A stretch of DNA of 64,000 nucleotides from Halichondria panicea (Eukaryota > Porifera > Demospongiae > Suberitida > Halichondriidae). The position numbers and the translations under genes were made by a program. The DNA is taken from NCBI RefSeq assembly GCF_963675165.1, contig NC_087387.1, positions 408,501 through 472,500 of the forward strand. Reading direction: 5' to 3'. This document shows, one piece after another, positions 56,913 through 64,000 of the stretch (the stretch's first letter is position 1; every line of letters starts with the position of its first letter). Under the pieces are notes generated by a model. The model made no database searches. It was not told the origin of the DNA and saw only the letters and a program-made list of their open reading frames with translations.

Positions 56913-59176
56913 TTAAGTTCGCCTTGAGAATTTGACACGACACGTTTCCATTGGTTGCTGAGTTCCCACCAAATGAAGAGGACTCTGTACAATGATGTCA
57001 TGTGTGTGCATGTGCAGGTCATGTGCAAATAGCGTACATACAGATACATTACAATATGTATTATAGCTGCATATGGTGTCTTTCACAGGCTCGTTAAGAA
57101 AGAAAGGAAGGTTGGCTAGCGGTTCAGAAGGTGTGGGGGCAAGACTAATATTAGTGTAGGGAAGTGAAAGTGTGGGAGCAAGACTAATATTAGTGTAAGG
57201 GAGTGAAAGTGTGGGAGCAAGACTAATATTAGTGTAGGGGAGTGGTACTCTACTATCATACCTGCTACAAACAGATTAATATAATGACCTTAAATAAAAC
57301 CAGTATGGGGTATGCTTATGACAGCACTAGGTATTACAGCTGGTCAGTATCGTGCATGCAGCTGCTATCTATAACCATAGCTACTACCTATGCTATAACT
57401 CACCGGCAAGGGTAGCGGGTCGAGTAGCTCGAGGTTGAACTGCTGTAGTAACATAGCAATGAACAGCTGCATCTCCATCAGAGCAAACCACCTCCCTGGA
57501 CACTGGTACCGTCCTCCACCGAAACCAACGAATCCGTCAAGCAGCTGTGCCTTGTCCAGGTCACATTCCAACCACCGATCCTGTATGGGAATAGAAAGAC
57601 AATGTATGGGAATAGAAAGTGTACTTCTAAGTCACGCCATTACGACAGTCATTATGAGCTATTGAAGGCATCAATCAGTTTTGAAATTGAACAATCTGAA
57701 CACAAATTACAGGCACTCAAAGATAGCTACCAAAACGGCTGAAAAAGGAACGTCTTAGTATATTAATTTTATGAATTTTGACCTCTGAACTCGTATTTAA
57801 GCCCTTGACACTTTTTAACTTACTGGTTTGAATTTCTCAGGTTCCGGGAACTTGTGTGGGTTTCTATGACTCCAGTATGGCGAGAGCATTAGCAGGTGTC
57901 CGGCAGGCACAGTGTAGCCCTGCATGTGTGGGAGGGGGAAATAAGGAACAAGAGTTATTTTTTCGCGTGGCCAAAATTATTGTATTTTTGTGTATTTAGA
58001 ACATTGATCAAAAAATTTAAACTGCAACAGGTTCTACGTCACCATTCTAAGCTGTACGATTTTTTTAACGGAATGAATGGCTCACGTTGATTGAGTGTGT
58101 TCTGACAACCTTCCTAGTGATCATGCCTGGAGCATGTAGTCGTACGGCTTCCAGGACACACCTCTTTATCAGGGGCATCTGCTTGAGTGCCGACTCTTGT
58201 ACTGGTACGAAATCATCACCACCAGCTGCACAAGGACGGGGGGGAGGGGTTCAATAAAAAAATTACAAAATTTTGAGAGTATAGAAAGATAAAGAGTCAA
58301 TAAAATAAATTACTCACTGTGTTGAGGTAACGCTTCATCCATTTCTTTCCGAACTGATTTGTAGACTTCAGGATCGGCCAAAATATAAGCCATTGTCCAG
58401 AAAACCATCTACACAAGGGAAAGTATAAAACAGCTCTCATAGGCTTTAAACACACCTGAACGTACTCTTAAAACAGTTTACTGTTGTTACTGCAATCTAC
58501 TCTTACTGGAATAGCGTTAGCTTGAGAGGCCCATAGCAACAGTAGGGCGTAGTTATGGGCACTGGGAGGGTCAACCATTCGCAGGAGGTGCTCCAATACT
58601 GTCGGCTTCTTCTCCTCACTCTTTCCTGCCTTTACTCGACTAATCACATGCTTGAAAGCTGAGAGAAGCCAGTTCCTCGAGTCACGCCACTCTCTGCATG
58701 TCATGTGATGATCATGTGATCTCTTCCCTGGGCGTACGATTATCTCACCTGAGGAATATTTCAGGCAGTTCTGCTCCGTACTCAAAATCAGCGTCGTACT
58801 TGATAAACTTGTGCATGAAACTTCTCATCTCGGGCTATAAAGATAGAGAAGAAGAATACACATGAAAGCTACAGTTATTATTTGGCTTGATTTAGCGTAC
58901 AGAAATACTTTAAGCCACACCCACACATATAACCTACCCTTGTGGCCGGAACATTTTCCTTTCCGAAGAGTTGTCTAACGACAGCCTCAAACATCGGATC
59001 CCTCACGAAATCCATCAGCTCCGCCTCTCCACTGTTTCCATGGCAACTCAGACTGTTGTTGAGCTCGGCAGAGAGAGAGGGACACATTGATGTGAGATAG
59101 GAGGGTATGAGCTGACCCTTGATGGTGTCGTGTATAGCACTGTGATGCTTGAAGAAGGACTGGGCAGGCACACCAG

Positions 59177-59208
<32 letters not shown>

Positions 59209-60125
59209 AGGGGGCGGGTTAGGTGCGAGCATACAAGGCATACAGGCTGTGTAGTGTGGTGTGTGTGTGTGGGTAGTGGGGGGTCAGGTACGAGAATATA
59301 TACAGACCTAGTTACTTGAAGGGCCGTGTGTGTTCCAAGAATGAGAATGAGAAAAGAAAGACGTTTGTAAAAGAGGATATTATTTCAAACGTGTGTAACA
59401 ATTAAGTTATAGCTACAACGCAACCCACACACACACACACACACCCACACCCACCCACACACACACACACATGTACTGTGCAAGGACGTACCTGCTCTCA
59501 TCGTGAATGGTTGCACAGCTGCCTGGAAATCAGTCGTTGTCGTGGTGAAATAGTGGTGGTAGTCACGAGGGTTCGTTACAAAGGTCATCATCTTGCCGGC
59601 AGCATGAATCGTGAAAATATCTCCGAGCTGCAGAGAGAAACTGAATTAACATTTAATAAAACTCTGCAGGTAAGAATAAAATCTTGAATTGATATAAAAA
59701 CTCGTGTGTCTGTGTCTGTTATGTTTTTGTACTCTATTTAGCGTTTGCATGCTACGTACATACTTACGTCTAGCTACATAACTTCTACAAGTACAACTTG
59801 TACAGCTTCCTATTTTACGGTTCATCGCTATAAAGGTCAACATTGATCTCTATCTCCTTATATAGTGCAGTGGGGATAAGAATTTGTGAAATTTGACAGC
59901 TGCAACACAAGTCAAATTTTAGACCTTCTCTTTCGTTTGCTGGATAAATAGGAGAGGAGCCTTCCCAAAAGCAACTGCACAGCCCAGCCAGGGAATCCAT
60001 CCACTCTCAACAGGAGGGTAACGGAGCTTTGCCTTAAGCTTCAAGAGAACCATCCACAGACCCCACAAGAGCAGGCAAGTGCTTAGTAGTAGCCCAGCCA
60101 GAAGCATTCCAGAGTCCATTGTCAT
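56913..60125 (-). CDS. CYP39A1: cytochrome P450, CYP39A1-like oxysterol 7-alpha-hydroxylase
   Basis: Membrane-bound microsomal P450; in vertebrates CYP39A1 7-alpha-hydroxylates 24-hydroxycholesterol. Ten exons: 59925-60125, 59492-59627, 58938-59176, 58749-58834, 58507-58693, 58318-58408, 58086-58225, 57824-57919, 57404-57580, 56913-56984. They give 474 residues (human about 469), with phases consistent. N-terminal anchor GMLLAGLLLSTCLLLWGLWM, then YPPVESGWIPWLGCAVAFGK. The I-helix YALLLLWASQANAIP has the CYP7/8/39-type Asn instead of the usual AGxDTT. ExxR is EAVRLHAPG, with ITRKVV after it. The heme-binding loop is FVGFGGGRYQCPGRWFALME, with the Cys ligand. The last exon, HLVGTQQPMETCRVKFSRR, fits the human end. 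Either of two ATGs (60125 or 60119) may start translation. Its substrate in this organism is not known. A 49-bp minisatellite sits in the last intron. Confidence 0.92.
57132..57245. repeat. minisatellite, about 49-bp unit, three copies
   Basis: GTGTGGGGGCAAGACTAATA, then TTAGTGTAGGG and AGTGAAA, is repeated three times with single-base changes in the last CYP39A1 intron. Confidence 0.85.
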
Positions 60126-60249
60126 TTGGAAATTTATTTATTTCCGGAGGGGGGTGTGTCAGCTCGTTTCTTTATATTCGACCACCACGTGTAAAGTTAG
60201 CCAAAGCCATAACGCTATTTAGCACTGCACTGAGAACTGCACCATCAGC
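60126..60249. promoter_or_regulatory. divergent promoter CYP39A1 / SHMT
   Basis: 124 bp between opposed start codons. TTTATATT at about 60169-60176 could act as a weak TATA element for the plus-strand gene. The assignment follows from gene geometry. Confidence 0.45.
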
Positions 60250-60945
60250 ATGCAAAGACTGTTTCCAAGCGCCCTATGTCTGGTTAGTTTGCATGTAGCT
60301 AGCTACGTCTAAAGTAAAGGCATAGCAATAATTATATGTATTATACTAGTAGAAAAATAGCCAGCCAGTGTGTCTGTAGCTGTATGACTTCTAGCAATTA
60401 AGGTTTCCTGAAGCTATAATTATACCAGCTAGCTATCATATAAATTCATTCATCTAAATGCCTTTTTATATTAGTTTGGTGACATAATTATTGCCATACA
60501 GGTGCGGACCACTGAGTTGTTGCTACAGAGATCTTCAGTGAGAATGGCAAGCCAATGGACTGGACAAGAGCCTCTGGCACAAACTGATCCGGAGATTAAG
60601 AGCATCATTCAGAATGAGAAACAACGCCAAAAGCTGGGACTCGAGTTGATTGCTTCTGAGGTGACCTACTATGTATACCCTCACTCACCACGTATGGTTG
60701 CTCCCATGGCAATGGAATCTGATAATAATGTGTTTTATTGTTGTGTAAAGTAGAGTGGGTTTTAATGTGGTCTGGCACCTAATTATTTTATGAGTTTCAC
60801 ATATTTATGAATATGTACCCACCCATCCATCTCGTCCACCCATAATATACGTTCACTCTTCTGAAGCTTTTCTAAAAAACTTAACATGTAAAACTACTAT
60901 AAAATAAAACTAGCAACTTCATTCTGCCCCCTCCCCCTCACACCC

Positions 60946-60981
<36 letters not shown>

Positions 60982-61651
60982 CCACACACACAGAACTTCT
61001 GTAGTCGTGCAGTACAGGAATGCTTGGGGTCGTGTCTGACCAACAAGTACTCAGAGGGTTACCCTGGTCAACGTTACTATGGCGGCAACGAGTGCATTGA
61101 TGAGATAGAGCGACTGTGCCAGAAGAGAGCTCTGGATGCCTACGGACTCTCGCCTGACCAATGGGGGGTCAACGTGCAGCCTTACTCTGGTAGGCCTATA
61201 GGCTTGTGCTTAATGGAAGTGTTCTCAAACCCTGTAGCTTGATATGGATTGTCTGAGAGTGCATTTTGATTGCTTTATCCAAGGTTATGCTGATTGCAAA
61301 TCTTCTGTTTTGAAGAGCATGGAGGAATAGGGCGTTTTTTCCAAAAAACACGCCTATTTTGATAGCTAATTTTGATTGTCTGTAATTCTAGTAGACATTG
61401 TCCATTGTAGCTCTTTGATGCTCTACCCAACGATTTGCTTATCAAATACAGGATCACCTGCCAACTTTGCCGTGTACACTGGTCTCCTTGCTCCCCACGA
61501 TCGGATCATGGGACTAGACCTTCCCGACGGTGGACAGTGAGTCATAGTGTGTCATAGCTAGTGTATCAGTATACAAGATGGGGTTAGTTCAGCCTAGAAG
61601 ATCAGCTGTCCACACGATAATACCTAATTATAAGACCCTCCTTGCAACCCC

Positions 61652-61710
<59 letters not shown>

Positions 61711-63814
61711 GACTCACGGCTTCATGACTGGCAAGAAGAAGGTTTCAGCCACTTCAAAATACTTCGAGTCGATGGCATACCACGTGAATGTGAATATAGA
61801 ACAGTAGAAACAGCTGCATGGCGGGTGGCATCTTATACCTTTATTGTACCATTTTCAACTACCCATGTACACATAATTATGGTAACATCCATTTCACTTT
61901 CCGTAGCAACCATTATCTAGTGTATGTGTACATTGTACATGTTCCAATTAACCATTTTTCAATTTTATTCGCAGCCTCAGACAGGACTGATTGATTTCGA
62001 AGGCCTACGCAAGAGTGCCAAAGATTTCCTTCCTCGTATGATAATCGCCGGGACAAGTGCGTACTCGCGTGTGCTCGACTATGCCAGGTTTAGAGATATC
62101 TGCAACGAAGTCGGCGCTTACCTGATGTCTGATATGGCCCACATCAGTGGCCTGGTTGCCACGGGGGTACGCAAGTTAGTGTACAGCTGTGTGTTGAAGC
62201 AAAAATTAACTGTTAATGTACATATAACTTTTAATAATAATGTTGCGTGTTTGGCTTCAATTTCTCTCCTTGTAAATAAATAAAATAAATAATATTTAAA
62301 TAGCTACACTGCATGTAGTTGTGTTGTTGTGTAGGTCCACCCCTCACCCTTCGAGTTCTCCGATGTGGTTACCACGACAACACACAAGACTCTTCGAGGG
62401 CCCAGATCTGGTATTATATTCTACCGTCGTGGGGTCAAAGGTCAAGACAAGGCCGGGAAAGACATTATGTATGACTATGAAAGGAAGATAAACAGCGCAG
62501 TATTCCCGGGTCTCCAGGGGGGCCCCCATAATCACCAGATAGCAGCCGTTGCCGTGGCTCTCAAAGTGGTGGGTGGTGGGTATATCATTATAATTATATA
62601 ATGTACAACTAAAGTTTAGAGCTGGCAGATCAATTATTATTAGTGTTCTTAAGAATCCAGAATCCTGTAAATATGTTTGTCTTGTAGTAAAATTGTATGC
62701 ACATGTTGCATAATTATTATTACAGAGAGTACAATACAATACAATACGTAGTGGATTGTCCACCCATCAGTACCCCGCCCCCTCATCTATTTGCCCCACC
62801 CCCTCATATATTTGCCCCACCCCCTCTATTAGGCTAGCACGCCCGAGTTCAAAGAGTACCAGCTGCAAGTGGTGAGCAATGCTCGTACACTGGCCAAGGC
62901 TCTCGCTGATCGTGGCTACAACATTGTCACCGGGGGGACAGACGTGCACTTGTTCGTAGTGGACCTCAGATCAAAGGTACATGTCGTCACATGTTCATTC
63001 GTACAAATTTCCCTTACCAACACCATGTACATACTTGTACAATATTTATAGTACAGTACAGAAACAGCTAGGTACATTTACGATCCGCACAGATGTAATA
63101 AAGATCTATAATTTTTTGATTTATGTATTAATGGACATATTTGCAACTTGACTCTGCAACACCTCACGTTCCCCTGACCACACCCACACAGAGTGTGGAC
63201 GGGTCACTGGCTGAGCACATCCTAGAGCTCATCTCTATCAGTGTGAACAAGAACACTGTCCCTGGAGACACAGGCTCCGCCCTGCACCCCAGCGGACTCA
63301 GGATAGGTGGGCGGGAGATGATATCAGTGATATATAATTATAAGTGCTGTGGCAATTTTGTAGCCTACCTGATACGTACAAAACGTGTCATGTGACTACT
63401 ACATATATACCCAGGTACTCCTGCTCTTACCTCACGCTATATGAAGGACTCTGACATGGGAAATATCGCAGGTTTTATTGACGAGGGAATCAAAATAGTG
63501 GCAGAGGTCAAGGGTCAACTAAGCAAGCCAAACCTTACCGTCAAGGTAAAATTATAAGTACGTATGTATATCACTTTTGCATAATTGTTATGGTTGTAGT
63601 CAATAATTATAATTTTGTCTACCTACTTGTATACTTGTAACTGTACGTGCCATTAGACTGTTCAATGACTCACCACACACACACACACCACACACAGCAA
63701 TTCAACGCCCACCTGGCAAAGGACGAGGCTACACAGAAGAAAGTGTCTGAGCTGAGAGGGAAAGTGGAAGTTTTCGCTACCCAGTTCCCCATGCCAGGGT
63801 TCGAGGACCACTAG
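60250..63814 (+). CDS. SHMT2: serine hydroxymethyltransferase, with mitochondrial presequence
   Basis: PLP enzyme interconverting serine plus tetrahydrofolate with glycine plus methylene-THF. Eleven exons: 60250-60282, 60502-60660, 60994-61189, 61452-61536, 61708-61789, 61975-62166, 62335-62568, 62833-62976, 63192-63306, 63415-63545, 63698-63814. They give 495 residues, with phases consistent. Residues 1-25 ([20 protein letters not shown], then RSSVR) form an Arg-rich, acid-poor presequence; M26 starts MASQWTG, like cytosolic forms. Markers: [68 protein letters not shown] with the PLP lysine, [40 protein letters not shown]. Whether one gene serves both compartments is not shown by the sequence. 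The window shows no second SHMT. Confidence 0.95.
60957..61707. repeat. CA tracts abutting SHMT acceptors
   Basis: (CA)n at 60957-60993 leads into exon 3, and C-run plus (CA)n at 61652-61707 into exon 5. CA-rich ends also precede exons 9 and 11. Confidence 0.9.
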
Positions 63815-64000
63815 ACCACACCCACTTGGAGAGACTATAACTGTAGAGTGTGACACTTAAATATTTAATTATGTTTACATGTGTATAGGATTGAAATTCT
63901 ATTTTGGCAATAATTAATGAGAAACTTGTTTTTGATCAATTTAACAAAAATAATAATAATTTTACGTACATATAAAATTATACCCTGTAGTCCATATACA
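63815..64000. other. SHMT 3' flank
   Basis: AT-rich sequence running to the window end and holding the SHMT 3' UTR. No further gene starts here. Confidence 0.5.

Overview
This is a eukaryotic, intron-rich, gene-dense metazoan window. Every multi-exon gene has GT-AG introns, most of them 60-900 bp. The best organism guess is a sponge (Porifera, demosponge-like). That rests on orthologues that are clearly animal but divergent, the style of the RING/B-box/filamin/NHL TRIM proteins, and short intergenic distances with many head-to-head gene pairs. It is an inference, and another early-branching marine invertebrate is possible. Gene models were built by hand from splice sites, reading phase and remembered human orthologues; no database search was run.

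Layout: SART1 3' end (+, 94-785); a small Cys-rich type I membrane protein (-, 1721-3950); STRIP1/2 of the STRIPAK complex (-, 4365-10808), head to head with amphiphysin/BIN1 (+, 11032-23414); two head-to-head intronless secreted Cys-rich proteins (- 23673-24152 and + 24345-24785), the first with a bursicon/glycoprotein-hormone-like cystine-knot pattern; a predicted transmembrane SH2 protein (-, 24990-27545); prefoldin subunit 5 (-, 27677-28820); TIMELESS (-, 29157-37937), head to head with a SPMIP11/TEX49-like axonemal protein (+, 38118-38718); xylulokinase XYLB (-, 38881-43480), head to head with chaperonin CCT5 (+, 43616-47343); a young TRIM-NHL cluster of two intact intronless genes (47883-50045 and 52965-55115) and one truncated copy (50534-50898); CYP39A1 (-, 56913-60125), head to head with serine hydroxymethyltransferase (+, 60250-63814).

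The genes are mostly unrelated housekeeping functions (splicing, chaperones, replication fork protection, one-carbon metabolism, sterol oxidation), so most of the order looks like ordinary compact synteny. The accessory parts are the TRIM-NHL array, which was duplicated together with pieces of the terminal exons of both neighbours, and the divergent secreted pair.

Non-coding DNA is dominated by (CA)n/(GT)n tracts, many directly touching 3' splice sites; by a fold-back repeat family of about 300-350 bp present in about a dozen units; and by several MITE-like elements with terminal inverted repeats, including one with perfect 117-bp arms and one inserted just upstream of the second intact TRIM gene.
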